A program made the position numbers and the translations under genes. The notes under the pieces are model-generated. The model searched no databases and had not been told where the DNA came from. It saw only the letters and a program-made list of their open reading frames with translations. This document shows, one piece after another, positions 1-9,706 of a stretch of DNA of 64,000 nt. The stretch comes from Enterococcus hulanensis (GTDB lineage: Bacteria; Bacillota; Bacilli; Lactobacillales; Enterococcaceae): the NCBI RefSeq assembly GCF_005405485.1, contig NZ_BJED01000010.1, forward strand, positions 111,475 to 175,474. Reading direction: 5' to 3'. How positions within the stretch are numbered: the stretch's first letter is position 1; each line of letters starts with the position of its first letter.

Positions 1-1250
1 AAATGTTAGGACAAGAAAAAAAGGGCTGGTTAAGTACTTCCGGATCTAAATTACTAGTCGAGCATCGTGCAAACCGCAATAGTAATTTTACCAATCAAAT
101 GATAACGGCTGGATTGATCCCTTTCGGACAGACCAACACCCCAGAATTTGGCTTTAAAAATATTACGGATGCACAAATTTATGGACCGGCAAAAAATCCA
201 TGGAATTTAGATTACTATTCAGGTGGATCGAGCGGAGGTGCAGCTAGTGCAGTGGCATCCGGAATTGTACCAATTGCTGGGGCAAGTGATGGAGGCGGTT
301 CGATTCGAATACCAGCGTCATTCTGCGGATTGATCGGGCTGAAACCGACTCGCGGCGCAATGCCAGTAGGACCAAGCGGGTGGCGTGGCTGGCAAGGGGC
401 CGCGATTGATTTCGCGTTAACTGTCTCAATGCGCGACACTGAAAAGCTATTTTATAGTATGCGAAGTATCAACAGCGCAGCACCTTATCAGGCACCTGCA
501 AAAGAATGGCAGCATACGCAAGCTTCTCAACAGAAGAAATTGAAAATAGCTGTAGTTATTGATTCACCGGTCGATTCAAAAGTTTCTCCTGATGCGGCTG
601 GCGCTGTAGAAAAAGCACATGATTTTTTACTAAAGCAAGGCCATGAAGTAGAAGTAATTACCTATCCACTTGATGGGAGAGAACTGATACGCAGCTATTA
701 TTTGATGAACGGTGCTGAAACAGCTGCGATGTTTGCCGGTATTGAGCAAGGAATTCGACGCCCTGTTGAAAAAAATGATATGGAATTAATGTCATGGGGC
801 ATCTATCAATATGGTAAAAAGATTCCAGCTAGTCAATATGTAAATACATTGAACCAGTGGGATTATGCTGCGTATAAGATGGAAGAATTATTCACAGAAT
901 ATGATCTGCTTTTGTCACCAACAGCCGCAATGACAGCACCAAAATTAAGTGATGATTTATTAAGTGATGAAATTCGTGATGCACTAGAAGCTTCATCCAA
1001 CCTATCGGAGATTGAATTACAGCATTTGATCGAGCGGATGTTTGAACGGAGTCTACAAATTACGCCATATACTCAATTAGCTAATTTAACTGGTCAGCCG
1101 GCTATTAGTCTGCCAACGTATGTGACACAAAAAGGCCTGCCTTTAGGAATTCAATTCATGGCAGCACGAGGGCGGGAAGATCTATTACTGCAAATTGGAA
1201 AATTATTTGAAACAGAATATGGATTTGAATTACCTGAATATTATCGATAA
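1..1250 (+). CDS. Amidase-signature family amidohydrolase, 5' end outside window
   Basis: This is the C-terminal part of an amidase-signature enzyme, a family that hydrolyses amide bonds with a Ser-cisSer-Lys triad. The glycine/serine-rich GGSSGGAASAVASG stretch (residues about 73-86 of the visible part) and the following SDGGGSIRIPASFCG supply the two serines. The catalytic lysine normally lies about 75 residues before this, so it and the true start are off the left edge; the first visible ATG at position 3 corresponds to mid-protein in the family. About 415 residues are visible, where family members have about 480. The substrate cannot be deduced. A terminator follows the stop. Confidence 0.85.
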   Translation, partial: MLGQEKKGWLSTSGSKLLVEHRANRNSNFTNQMITAGLIPFGQTNTPEFGFKNITDAQIYGPAKNPWNLDYYSGGSSGGAASAVASGIVPIAGASDGGGSIRIPASFCGLIGLKPTRGAMPVGPSGWRGWQGAAIDFALTVSMRDTEKLFYSMRSINSAAPYQAPAKEWQHTQASQQKKLKIAVVIDSPVDSKVSPDAAGAVEKAHDFLLKQGHEVEVITYPLDGRELIRSYYLMNGAETAAMFAGIEQGIRRPVEKNDMELMSWGIYQYGKKIPASQYVNTLNQWDYAAYKMEELFTEYDLLLSPTAAMTAPKLSDDLLSDEIRDALEASSNLSEIELQHLIERMFERSLQITPYTQLANLTGQPAISLPTYVTQKGLPLGIQFMAARGREDLLLQIGKLFETEYGFELPEYYR

Positions 1251-1275
1251 CAGTAAATTAGAACTAATTCATTGG

Positions 1276-1310
1276 ACTCTCAAAATTGACTATCTATTTT
1301 GAGGGTTCTT
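1276..1310 (+). terminator. Rho-independent terminator after amidase
   Basis: An 11-bp stem with one G-U pair (arms ACTCTCAAAAT and ATTTTGAGGGT) is followed by a T-rich stretch, 26 bp after the amidase stop. Confidence 0.7.
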
Positions 1311-1364
1311 TTGTTACACTTAAATAAGAAATTGAAAACGTTTCATTGGGAGGCTAAGACGAAA

Positions 1365-2555
1365 ATGATTTTATTGAAGGCGCACAAAGTAATAACAGGT
1401 GATGGAAAAACAATCATTGAAGATGGCGGTGTTGTTTTTGCTAAGGATATGATTTTAGCTGTTGGAAAGGAAGAGGATTTATCTGAGGAGTTTCCACAGG
1501 CAGAAATACGCGATTATGGTAATGGAACGATTTTACCCGGGTTAATGGATGCCCATATTCATCTTGGCTATTATTGGACACAGCCAGATTTGCATCGATT
1601 TAATGATTACATGATTGCTTATTATGCACAAAAGCAAGCGGAAACGTGTCTAGCAAAAGGTGTGACAACGATCCGTGATTGTTGTGGGCCGCAGTTTTTA
1701 TTAGAAACTCTTCGTTTAGCGGCTGAAAAAGGATTTGTTAAGGCGCCTCGTATTCTGCATACAGATCGTGGGATTTGTATAACTGGCGGTCATGGGCATG
1801 AAGATGGCATCGAAGAAGTTGATGGGGTAGAAAATATTCGCCATACGATTCGTCGTCAGAAAAAAGATGGTGCCGATTGGATTAAGCTGCTTACCACTAA
1901 TCGTGATGACATCTGTGAATTCACACAAGAAGAACTGGATGCAGGTGTGGCGGAAGCTCATCGACTTGGATTAAAATGTGTCGTCCATTCGGGGACTCAA
2001 CCAGGGATTCAGATGTGTATTGATGCTGGATTTGATACGATCGAACACGGAAATTTTTTAACAGTTGAGCAGGCAAAACAGATGGTAAAAAATCAGCAAT
2101 CATGGACACCAACAATGTTTGCGTATCATTTCTTAGCAGAATACAATCAAAAAGTCCAAGAAGTGGGAATTGACCACTCAAATCAATCTACAGAGACCTA
2201 CTCACATTACTTGGATTTCTTTGAAAGTTCTGTTCAAGCATACTCAGAGAATTTTAAAGCAATTTACGATGAAGGTGTAACAATCTTAGCAGGAACAGAT
2301 ATGGTAATGCTTGAAGCACCTAGTGTACCGATCGTAGAAGAATTAGAGCTGATGGTCCGCTACGGCTTGACGCCGGTCGAGGCAATTCAAACTGCGACGC
2401 AAAATCCTGCGAAAATCTTTGATTTATCAGAAGTTACTGGTGAGTTGGAGAATGGTTTGCAAGCGGATATTTTGGTGGTTGAAGGAGATGTGACGACCGA
2501 TATCGAAGCATTAAGAAATGTCCGCCAAGTGTATTTGGCTGGAATAGAGGTTTAA
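1365..2555 (+). CDS. Metal-dependent amidohydrolase (imidazolonepropionase-like)
   Basis: This 396-residue enzyme belongs to the amidohydrolase superfamily (imidazolonepropionase/prolidase-like branch). It shows the metal-binding HxH in MDAHIHLG, a candidate carboxylated lysine in ADWIKLL, later histidines in VVHSG and TIEHG, and the catalytic aspartate in LAGTDM. The start is the ATG at 1365, preceded by GGGAGG; an upstream in-frame TTG at 1299 lies inside the previous terminator and is rejected. The substrate is not evident; relatives act on cyclic amides or small peptides. It is a single gene between two hairpins. A cre-like TGAAAACGTTTCA (1333-1345) lies just upstream, but it is one base short of the consensus. 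Confidence 0.8.
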   Translation: MILLKAHKVITGDGKTIIEDGGVVFAKDMILAVGKEEDLSEEFPQAEIRDYGNGTILPGLMDAHIHLGYYWTQPDLHRFNDYMIAYYAQKQAETCLAKGVTTIRDCCGPQFLLETLRLAAEKGFVKAPRILHTDRGICITGGHGHEDGIEEVDGVENIRHTIRRQKKDGADWIKLLTTNRDDICEFTQEELDAGVAEAHRLGLKCVVHSGTQPGIQMCIDAGFDTIEHGNFLTVEQAKQMVKNQQSWTPTMFAYHFLAEYNQKVQEVGIDHSNQSTETYSHYLDFFESSVQAYSENFKAIYDEGVTILAGTDMVMLEAPSVPIVEELELMVRYGLTPVEAIQTATQNPAKIFDLSEVTGELENGLQADILVVEGDVTTDIEALRNVRQVYLAGIEV

Positions 2556-2556
2556 A

Positions 2557-2593
2557 AAATACCCCTCAAAATGAGTGGTCATTTTGAGGGGGG
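2557..2593 (-). terminator. Terminator of rnhC (convergent)
   Basis: A long stem (CCCCTCAAAATGA paired with TCATTTTGAGGGG). On the minus strand it is followed by a T tract, so it serves mainly rnhC; it may also end the convergent amidohydrolase transcript. Confidence 0.8.
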
Positions 2594-2600
2594 GAACATA

Positions 2601-3503
2601 CTAAACAAGTTTTTGTGCTTTTTCAGTGTTTGCAAAATGCAACTTGACATATTTATTTAACAGCTCCATTCCGCCTTGTCGCAACAATTTTGCTGCTAAT
2701 TCATCAGAAGGTTTGCCGGCACCCGATGGTACTTTCGTTCCCAACTCAAGAGAAGCTTTATCTAGCTCTTCAAGGAAGCTTGCTCGACTGATGATTGAAG
2801 CTGCCGCGACAGAAAGATGATACTGTTCTCCTTTGGTGACAAAATAGATTTTTTGTTCGACGTGTTGATTTTCTTGTTTAACATATTTCATGTAATTTGC
2901 TTCAGAAGTGAATTGATCGATCAAAATTGCGTCAGGTTTGGTTGGTGCAATCTGTTCGAGCAATATGCGAATTGCTTGGTTGTGAAGTGCGACCTTCATT
3001 CGTACAGCATTGTATTTTGGCTGGATTTCATTGTATTTTTCTGGATTGACAACTAGTAGTTTGAAGGGAATCAGTTCTTTGATTTCTCTCGCCATTTTCC
3101 GGATTTGCTCATCTGTCAGCATTTTTGAATCTTTGACTCCCAGCTGCTTTAGAGGTTCAAGATGTTTTTTATCAGCATAAGCTGCACAAACACACAGCGG
3201 ACCAAAATAACTGCCGTTCCCAACCTCATCACTGCCTAAAACGGAAAGTGCGGCAAAATTTTTAGGCAAGCTGCTGCTTTTCTTGGCAGCAGAAGCTTCT
3301 GTTTTTCCCCAACGTGCAGCTTCTTGTTCGGCGTTGTTTCCTTGAAACAATACTTTGCCTGACGTATAAGCGGTGATACTCGTGCCGTTTTTCTTGGCAG
3401 AGAATTCACTGTAAGGAACTTTTTTGTTTAACAGATAGTCAGTGTAGTGTGATTTTAGTTTTTGGATTTCAGTTTTTGATAGTTTTAAAACAGCAGAACT
3501 CAT
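2601..3503 (-). CDS. rnhC: Ribonuclease HIII
   Basis: RNase HIII cuts the RNA strand of RNA-DNA hybrids in the cytoplasm. At 300 residues it has the typical length. It has an N-terminal TBP-like substrate-binding region (about 1-85) and a C-terminal RNase H fold. The type-2 signature GSDEVGNGSYFGP gives the catalytic Asp-Glu pair, and KDSKMLTD and ILIDQFTS carry the other conserved acidic residues. The ATG is preceded on its strand by an AAGAAAAGAGAAA purine stretch. It is divergent from zapA, as in Bacillus and Enterococcus chromosomes. Confidence 0.93.
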   Translation of the reverse strand: MSSAVLKLSKTEIQKLKSHYTDYLLNKKVPYSEFSAKKNGTSITAYTSGKVLFQGNNAEQEAARWGKTEASAAKKSSSLPKNFAALSVLGSDEVGNGSYFGPLCVCAAYADKKHLEPLKQLGVKDSKMLTDEQIRKMAREIKELIPFKLLVVNPEKYNEIQPKYNAVRMKVALHNQAIRILLEQIAPTKPDAILIDQFTSEANYMKYVKQENQHVEQKIYFVTKGEQYHLSVAAASIISRASFLEELDKASLELGTKVPSGAGKPSDELAAKLLRQGGMELLNKYVKLHFANTEKAQKLV

Positions 3504-3550
3504 AATTTTTTCTCTTTTCTTTAAGTTAATTTGCTTTTAATCGATGAAAG

Positions 3551-3580
3551 TTGTACATATGAAAGGTTTTAGCATATAAT
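3551..3580 (+). promoter_or_regulatory. Putative sigma-A promoter of the zapA operon
   Basis: A perfect -10 TATAAT at 3575-3580 with a weak -35 (TTGTAC at 3551, 18-bp spacing), in the rnhC/zapA divergent gap. Confidence 0.5.
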
Positions 3581-3637
3581 AAATTAGTATTTTTGATACT
3601 GGGTTATTAAAAAATTGTATTAGAAAGGTTGATCGAT

Positions 3638-4072
3638 ATGGCGCAAAATCGCTATAAGGCAATCGTTGCCGGTCAGACTTATACTATCATTGGTCAAGAA
3701 TCGAAGCAACATATGGATATGGTTACAGCTTTGGTCAATGAACAGTTAAATGAGATAATGTCGTTATCACCTGAGATCACACAAGAAAAAGCTGCGATGC
3801 TGTTGGCGATCAATGCGGTCTCAGATCAATTGAAAAAACAAGAAGCGTTAATGAAGCTGGAAAAGCAGCAATACACGCTGGATGGGCAGGCAGCCCATAA
3901 TTTGGAATTAGAGAATCGAATCAAAAAAATCGAAGCAATTGAAGCCGAAGCCAAAGAAATCATGCGGAGAAACGGAAAAGAAAATGTCCCGATCCGAAAT
4001 CACGTAGAAGCGCAGCAAATCGTTAACGAAAACCGGAAACGTGAGATTCAAAAAAGAGCGGCAAATAAATAA
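3638..4072 (+). CDS. zapA: Cell division protein ZapA
   Basis: ZapA is a small cytoplasmic protein that bundles FtsZ filaments at the division site. This 144-residue protein has the family N-terminal globular region (KAIVAGQTYTIIG) followed by a heptad-rich helical C-terminus (about 60-140). The ATG at 3638 is chosen over an upstream TTG at 3629 because GAAAGG lies 9 bases before it. It is somewhat longer than Bacillus ZapA, with a lysine/arginine-rich tail. It is first in a zapA-cvpA-mutS2 run, the usual Bacillota arrangement. Confidence 0.88.
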   Translation: MAQNRYKAIVAGQTYTIIGQESKQHMDMVTALVNEQLNEIMSLSPEITQEKAAMLLAINAVSDQLKKQEALMKLEKQQYTLDGQAAHNLELENRIKKIEAIEAEAKEIMRRNGKENVPIRNHVEAQQIVNENRKREIQKRAANK

Positions 4073-4084
4073 GTGAGGGATACT

Positions 4085-4633
4085 ATGTTAACATTAGTAA
4101 TTTTATTTGCATTACTGCTATCTTTTTATGTTGGCTATCGACGAGGTGCAGCTTACCAGATAGTATTTTCAATCGGATACCTACTGTCGTTTATCGCTGC
4201 CCAAATGTTTTATCAACAATTAGGTTCCCATTTAGACTTATTCGTACCATATCCATCTGTTACTAGCGAATCAAAAATGGTCTATTACTCTGTAGAACAA
4301 GCTTTCAATTTAGATAAGGCTTTTTATGCGGGCGTGGCGTTTGTGATGATTTTAATTGTTGGCTGGCTAGCAACACATTTAATCGCGATCTTTTTCAAAG
4401 ACCTGTTGTTTAAAGTGATTATTCCTCAGTATGATGGGATCGTTGCTGGAGTTTTGCAACTGTTTGTGTGTTACGTATTTATTTTTTTGATGTTGAAGCT
4501 TGTCAGTTTCGTACCGATGGCATTGATTCAAAATCAATTAGAAGGCAGCTGGTATGCTCGATTTATGATTGAGCACTCACTGTTTTTAAGTTCACAGTTT
4601 GACAACTTATGGGTGACAAAAATTATTGGATAA
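4085..4633 (+). CDS. CvpA-family membrane protein
   Basis: This 182-residue integral membrane protein of the CvpA family (colicin V production in E. coli) has about four membrane segments (about 1-22, 25-44, 80-102 and 118-141). Its cellular role in Gram-positives is unclear. The start is the ATG at 4085 behind GAGGG; a GTG immediately after the zapA stop would give four more residues but has no ribosome binding site. It sits between zapA and mutS2, the usual place. Confidence 0.8.
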   Translation: MLTLVILFALLLSFYVGYRRGAAYQIVFSIGYLLSFIAAQMFYQQLGSHLDLFVPYPSVTSESKMVYYSVEQAFNLDKAFYAGVAFVMILIVGWLATHLIAIFFKDLLFKVIIPQYDGIVAGVLQLFVCYVFIFLMLKLVSFVPMALIQNQLEGSWYARFMIEHSLFLSSQFDNLWVTKIIG

Positions 4634-4693
4634 AGAAAAGACCGGGACGCTGTTTGACAGGTTTCGGTTTATTTATGTATAGAAGGTGAAAAA

Positions 4694-7054
4694 ATGAATG
4701 AACGCATTCTAAAAACATTAGAATTTGAACAAGTAAAAAAAATGATTCAACAATATTTAACAACCGAACAAGGTGAAGAGGAAATTCGTCAATTGGCACC
4801 TTCGAGTGATGCGGAAACGGTTCAAGCCTGGCTGGATGAAACGGAAGACGGGATGAAGGTTCAACGTTTACGTGGTGGACTGCCTATTCCTAAACTAAAT
4901 AATATTAAGCCGCACATGAAACGAATTGAAATTGGTGCAAATCTCAATGGAGTGGAACTAGCAGAAGTTTCTCGGGTTTTGTCAACGACCAGCGAGCTGG
5001 TTCGTTTTATTGATGATTTAAAGGATAGTGAATTAGAATTTTTACGGATCTATTTTTGGGAAGAACAATTAACGACGTTACCAGAATTAAGTGGAAAATT
5101 ACGGCGTTCTGTAGAAGAGGATGGACGAATTCGTGATGAAGCATCCACTGAATTGCGTACGATTCGTAGTCAGATTCGCCGCAGTGAGCAAACTATTCGA
5201 GAACAGCTGGACGGGTTGATTCGTGGAAAAAACGCAAAATATTTAAGCGACAGCTTGATTACCATGCGAAATGATCGATATGTGATTCCTGTGAAGCAAG
5301 AATATCGTGGTGTTTTTGGCGGTGTTGTCCATGATCAAAGTGCTTCTGGACAAACCTTGTTTATGGAGCCGAAACAGATTGTAGAGTTAAACAACCGCTT
5401 ACGTCAGCAGCAAATTGCTGAGCGAACAGAAATAGAGCGTATACTAGCTGAATTATCGGCTGAATTAGTAGCTCCGCGAAAAGATATTTTACACAATGCT
5501 TACGTGTTAGGTCGTTTTGATCTGATGAATGCAAAGGCCAGATTTGCAAAGGCATTGAAAGCAGTTGTACCTGTGATTAATCAGGAGAATCACGTATTCT
5601 TCAAACAAGCTCGTCATCCACTCCTTGATCAGGAAAAGGCTGTCGCGAATGATATTATGATCGGTCAAGATTTCCAAGCTGTTGTTATCACTGGTCCGAA
5701 CACTGGCGGGAAAACTATCTCTCTAAAAACACTGGGCCTTTTACAATTAATGGGGCAAGCTGGGCTGCCGTTATCTGTTGGTGAAGAGAGTGAGATGGGG
5801 ATTTTTACAGAAATATTCGCTGATATTGGCGATGAACAATCTATCGAACAAAGTTTATCGACATTTTCTTCTCACATGACCAATATTGTTTCAATACTAG
5901 ATAAAATTGATGAACATAGTCTAGTGCTATTCGATGAATTGGGTGCAGGAACCGACCCGCAGGAAGGTGCGGCGCTAGCAATTGCGATTTTGGATGCAGT
6001 TGGAGCTCAATCATCTTACGTCATGGCGACAACTCACTATCCGGAATTGAAAATATACGGTTACAATCGTTCTAACACGATTAATGCAAGTATGGAGTTT
6101 GATGTCGATACCTTAAGTCCGACCTATCGCTTATTGATCGGGGTTCCAGGGCGAAGCAATGCTTTTGAAATTTCTCGTCGCTTAGGCCTCGATTCGATGG
6201 TGATCGAAAATGCGAAACAAATCATTGATGAAGAAAGTCAAGATTTGAATGAGATGATCTCTGATTTAGAAAATCAACGCAAAGCCACGGAAACTGAATA
6301 TTTGGAGATTCGTCACTATGTAGACGAATCTGAAAAATTATATCGTGATTTGAAAAATGCTTATTCTTATTTCTTTGATGAGCGGGAAAAAGAGATGGAT
6401 AAAGCTCGTAAAGAAGCCAATAAGATTGTTAATGAAGCGGAAGAGAATGCTGAAAAAATTATTAAAGATATCCGCCAAATGCAATTAGATGGTCAAGGTA
6501 ATATAAAAGAGCATCAATTGATTGATGCAAAAACGCAATTAGCTGATTTAAAGCAAGATGAACATCTGAAAAAAAATAAAATTTTGCAAAAAGCTAAGGC
6601 TAAAAAGCAGTTCAAGCCAAATGATGAAGTTATTGTGGAAACGTATGGACAACGCGGTACTTTAATTCAAAAGGTCGCAGATAACGAGTGGCAGGTACAA
6701 TTAGGAATTTTGAAGATGACTGTATCTGAGGATGACATGACTTTGACTACACCTGTTGAAGAGCCGAAGCAACGAGTAATAACAGGCGTTCAACGAGGAG
6801 CGAGTGCTCGTGTGAAACCTGAATTGGACTTACGAGGTAAACGTTACGAGGAAGCACTTGCGGAAGTGGATCAATATATTGATGCGGCACTTTTGGCAAA
6901 CTTTGCTCAAGTGCGTATCATTCACGGAAAAGGAACAGGGGCTTTACGAAAAGGTATTACTGACTATCTGAAAAATAATCGCAATGTTCAAAGCTTCGAA
7001 TTTGCTCCAGCAAATCAAGGGGGCAGTGGAGCCACTGTAGTAACTTTTAAATAG
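4694..7054 (+). CDS. mutS2: Endonuclease MutS2 / ribosome rescue factor
   Basis: MutS2 is an ABC-type ATPase with a C-terminal Smr nuclease domain; in Bacillota it acts in recombination control and in splitting collided ribosomes. The 786-residue protein has the core/lever region (about 1-300), Walker A GPNTGGKT (about 335), Walker B LVLFDELGAGTDP, the H-loop in TTHYPEL, a long coiled coil (about 510-630), and an Smr domain that begins LDLRGKRYEEA and contains the HGKGTG motif. GAAGGTG precedes the ATG. The length matches the family. Confidence 0.95.
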   Translation: MNERILKTLEFEQVKKMIQQYLTTEQGEEEIRQLAPSSDAETVQAWLDETEDGMKVQRLRGGLPIPKLNNIKPHMKRIEIGANLNGVELAEVSRVLSTTSELVRFIDDLKDSELEFLRIYFWEEQLTTLPELSGKLRRSVEEDGRIRDEASTELRTIRSQIRRSEQTIREQLDGLIRGKNAKYLSDSLITMRNDRYVIPVKQEYRGVFGGVVHDQSASGQTLFMEPKQIVELNNRLRQQQIAERTEIERILAELSAELVAPRKDILHNAYVLGRFDLMNAKARFAKALKAVVPVINQENHVFFKQARHPLLDQEKAVANDIMIGQDFQAVVITGPNTGGKTISLKTLGLLQLMGQAGLPLSVGEESEMGIFTEIFADIGDEQSIEQSLSTFSSHMTNIVSILDKIDEHSLVLFDELGAGTDPQEGAALAIAILDAVGAQSSYVMATTHYPELKIYGYNRSNTINASMEFDVDTLSPTYRLLIGVPGRSNAFEISRRLGLDSMVIENAKQIIDEESQDLNEMISDLENQRKATETEYLEIRHYVDESEKLYRDLKNAYSYFFDEREKEMDKARKEANKIVNEAEENAEKIIKDIRQMQLDGQGNIKEHQLIDAKTQLADLKQDEHLKKNKILQKAKAKKQFKPNDEVIVETYGQRGTLIQKVADNEWQVQLGILKMTVSEDDMTLTTPVEEPKQRVITGVQRGASARVKPELDLRGKRYEEALAEVDQYIDAALLANFAQVRIIHGKGTGALRKGITDYLKNNRNVQSFEFAPANQGGSGATVVTFK

Positions 7055-7166
7055 TTTACAAGTGTAAGCAGAAGAGTAGCGAAGAAAATAGGACCGTGCT
7101 ATACTACTTTTAGTAAGAAAAAAGGATACTGATTTTAAGTATCCGATTTATATAGGAGGAATTCAA

Positions 7167-7481
7167 ATGGCACAAGTAGTTACTGATAAAACTTTTAACG
7201 AAGAAACAGATAACGGTCTTGTTTTGATTGACTTTTGGGCAACATGGTGTGGTCCTTGTCGCATGCAGGCACCGATCTTGGAACAATTATCTGAGGAATA
7301 TGATGAAGACGAATTTAGAGTTGTAAAAATGGATGTGGATGAAAATCCAGAAACTCCAGCATCATTTGGAATCATGAGCATTCCGACACTTGTCTTGAAA
7401 AAAGATGGACAAGTTGTTGATAAAGTTATCGGTGTTCATACTAAGGATCAATTAAAAGAGCTTATCCAAGCTCACATGTAA
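7167..7481 (+). CDS. trxA: Thioredoxin
   Basis: This 104-residue thioredoxin has the redox motif WCGPC and the cis-proline loop MSIPT. It reduces cytoplasmic disulfides with electrons from thioredoxin reductase. A strong AGGAGG precedes the ATG. A TATACT (7100) in the gap after mutS2 may be its own -10, but no good -35 is seen. A canonical terminator follows directly. Confidence 0.96.
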   Translation: MAQVVTDKTFNEETDNGLVLIDFWATWCGPCRMQAPILEQLSEEYDEDEFRVVKMDVDENPETPASFGIMSIPTLVLKKDGQVVDKVIGVHTKDQLKELIQAHM

Positions 7482-7489
7482 GATATTGA

Positions 7490-7514
7490 GCTGGACCTTG
7501 AGTCCAGCTTTTTT
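7490..7514 (+). terminator. Terminator of trxA
   Basis: GCTGGAC pairs with GTCCAGC across a 5-base loop, followed by TTTTTT. Confidence 0.9.
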
Positions 7515-7639
7515 AAATAAAGCAAATCTGCTTCTAAAGGTACATAGTTCGAAACAGTAAAAACTATTTAATAGATAGTTTTTCAGTAGATTTGCAGATA
7601 AAATCATTATTAGGAGATAGCTGTGAAGGGAAGCAACTT

Positions 7640-9415
7640 ATGAACGAACGAATTAAGAATAAATTAGCGCTTTTACCAGATCAACCAGGTTGCTATCTGA
7701 TGAAAGATAAGAACGGCACGATTATTTATGTGGGGAAGGCTAAAATTTTAAAGAATCGTGTCCGCTCATATTTCACGGGTAGTCATAACACCAAGACTGA
7801 GCGATTAGTCAGTGAGATTGTGGACTTTGAGTATATCGTGACAGAGTCCAATATCGAGGCGTTGTTGCTTGAGATTAATTTAATCAAGAAAAATGATCCA
7901 AAATACAACATCATGTTAAAGGACGATAAGACATATCCGTTTTTAAAAATTACGAATGAAAAATATCCTCGATTGATGATTACTCGTAAGGTTTTGAAGG
8001 ATAAAGCTCATTACTTTGGTCCTTATCCTGATGTGAATGCTGCTAATGAAACAAAAAAATTATTGGATCGACTGTTCCCGTTAAGAAAATGTAAACCATC
8101 GCAAAAAACACCCTGTCTTTATTATCACTTAGGCCAGTGTTTGTGTCCCTATGCTTTTCATGTGGACCCACAGGTTTATAAGGATATGGTGGAGGAAATA
8201 AAAAACTTTTTGAATGGTGGTCACACAGAGATTCAAGATCAATTAAAAGAAAAAATGAATCAAGCAGCTGCGGATATGGAATTTGAAAAAGCCGCAGAGT
8301 ATCGTGATCAAATCAAAGCGATCGAAACAGTGATGACGAAACAAAAAATGACTAATACTGATTTAGTCGATCGTGATATTTTCGGATACGCAACAGATAA
8401 AGGTTGGATGTGTGTTCAAGTCTTTTTTGTGCGTCAAGGAAAGCTAATTGAGCGAGATGTTTCAATGTTTCCATTTTATAATGATGCGGAAGAAGATTTT
8501 CTTACCTATATCGGACAATTTTATCAAGAGAATGAACACTTCATTCCCAAAGAGGTGCTGATTCCTGATAATATCGATAAACCAAGTGTAGAAGCGATGT
8601 TAGAGACCCGAGTTCTACAACCGCAACGCGGCGAAAAGAAGAAACTTGTAAGGTTGGCAGGGAAAAATGCGCAGGTCGCTCTAAATGAGAAATTCGACTT
8701 GATTGGACGCAGTGAAGCTCGGACCATTGGCGCTGTCGAAAAATTGGGAGATGCTATGAATATTCCCGCACCGATCCGAATCGAAGCATTCGATAACTCT
8801 AATATTATGGGGACTGATCCAGTTTCGGCAATGGTAGTTTTCATCGATGGTAAACCAGCTAAAAAAGAATATCGTAAATATAAGATCAAAACGGTTAAGG
8901 GACCCGATGACTACGCTTCGATGCGAGAAGTTATTTATCGCCGCTATTCCCGTGTTTTAAAGGAAGGCTTACCATTTCCAGATTTGATCGTGATTGATGG
9001 AGGAAAAGGACAGGTAGATGTCGCGAAGGATGTCTTGGCCAACCAATTAGGTATCGACATTCCGATTGCTGGTCTGGCAAAAGATGATAAGCATAAAACC
9101 AGCGAGTTGCTTTTTGGTCCAGAGCTGAGTGTTGTACCTTTAGAGCGCAATTCACAAGAATTCTTCTTGCTCCAGCGAATTCAAGATGAAGTTCACCGTT
9201 TTGCAATTACATTCCATCGTCAATTACGCAGTAAAAATAGTTTTGCTTCAAAATTGGATAATATCGATGGCTTGGGGCCAAAACGAAAAAAAATGCTGTT
9301 GAAGGAATTTAAGTCATTAAAAAATATCCAAGCAGCCTCGATTGAAGAATTACAAAAAGTTGGCTTGCCAAAAGCAGTAGCTGAAAACACGCATAATCAA
9401 CTTCAGAAAAAATAA
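7640..9415 (+). CDS. uvrC: Excinuclease ABC subunit C
   Basis: UvrC makes both incisions in nucleotide excision repair together with UvrA and UvrB. The 591-residue protein has an N-terminal GIY-YIG nuclease ([19 protein letters not shown], about 17-35), a UVR motif ([11 protein letters not shown], about 215), the RNase H-like 5' incision domain (IEAFDNSN and VIDGGKGQ) and C-terminal helix-hairpin-helix motifs. The ATG at 7640 behind GAAGGGA is preferred to the in-frame upstream start at 7592. It is monocistronic. Confidence 0.95.
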   Translation: MNERIKNKLALLPDQPGCYLMKDKNGTIIYVGKAKILKNRVRSYFTGSHNTKTERLVSEIVDFEYIVTESNIEALLLEINLIKKNDPKYNIMLKDDKTYPFLKITNEKYPRLMITRKVLKDKAHYFGPYPDVNAANETKKLLDRLFPLRKCKPSQKTPCLYYHLGQCLCPYAFHVDPQVYKDMVEEIKNFLNGGHTEIQDQLKEKMNQAAADMEFEKAAEYRDQIKAIETVMTKQKMTNTDLVDRDIFGYATDKGWMCVQVFFVRQGKLIERDVSMFPFYNDAEEDFLTYIGQFYQENEHFIPKEVLIPDNIDKPSVEAMLETRVLQPQRGEKKKLVRLAGKNAQVALNEKFDLIGRSEARTIGAVEKLGDAMNIPAPIRIEAFDNSNIMGTDPVSAMVVFIDGKPAKKEYRKYKIKTVKGPDDYASMREVIYRRYSRVLKEGLPFPDLIVIDGGKGQVDVAKDVLANQLGIDIPIAGLAKDDKHKTSELLFGPELSVVPLERNSQEFFLLQRIQDEVHRFAITFHRQLRSKNSFASKLDNIDGLGPKRKKMLLKEFKSLKNIQAASIEELQKVGLPKAVAENTHNQLQKK

Positions 9416-9416
9416 T

Positions 9417-9461
9417 GTATAGCACCCTTTACATAAAATGTAAAGGGTGCTATACTTTTTT
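9417..9461 (+). terminator. 18-bp perfect hairpin terminator after uvrC
   Basis: A perfect 18-bp stem (9417-9434 with 9438-9455), a 3-base loop and TTTTTT start one base after the uvrC stop. The same DNA contains a promoter for the next operon (see next entry). Confidence 0.9.
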
Positions 9462-9485
9462 GTAGATGTAAAGCGCACTGTACAT
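9428..9485 (+). promoter_or_regulatory. Promoter and repeated operator-like sites before HTH regulator
   Basis: TTTACA (9428-9433), a 17-base gap and TATACT (9451-9456) form a near-consensus promoter inside the uvrC terminator hairpin. TGTAAAGGGTGCTATAC (9439-9455) recurs as TGTAAAGCGCACTGTAC (9467-9483), 28 bp on; the second copy also has TGTA...TACA symmetry. The likely ligand is the regulator encoded at 9500. Confidence 0.55.
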
Positions 9486-9499
9486 TAAGGGGTGATCAC

Positions 9500-9706
9500 G
9501 TGCAGAATCGAATTCAAATGCTTCGCAAAGAACGCAAGATGACCCAAAGTGATCTTGCATTAGAATTGGAGGTCACACGACAAACAATTATTTCACTAGA
9601 AAATGGACGTTACAATGCTTCTTTAATTTTAGCTCATAAAATAGCACGCTATTTTGATCGGGCTATCGAAGATGTGTTCATTTTTGATGAGGAGGATGAG
9701 GAATGA
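9500..9706 (+). CDS. Small Xre-family HTH regulator
   Basis: This 68-residue protein is almost only a Cro/CI-type helix-turn-helix (LRKERKMTQSDLALELEVT, then RQTIISLENG) with an acidic tail. The GTG start lies behind AAGGGGTGAT. The 3' end overlaps the next gene by 4 bases (ATGA). In other Bacillota this small regulator type controls its own operon of a membrane protein and an ABC exporter, as here; autorepression through the repeated sites upstream is an inference. Confidence 0.88.
   Translation: MQNRIQMLRKERKMTQSDLALELEVTRQTIISLENGRYNASLILAHKIARYFDRAIEDVFIFDEEDEE

Noticed and set aside
1333..1345. TGAAAACGTTTCA as a catabolite control (cre) site
   Set aside because: It is one base shorter than the cre consensus, and the gene gives no independent reason to expect carbon control.
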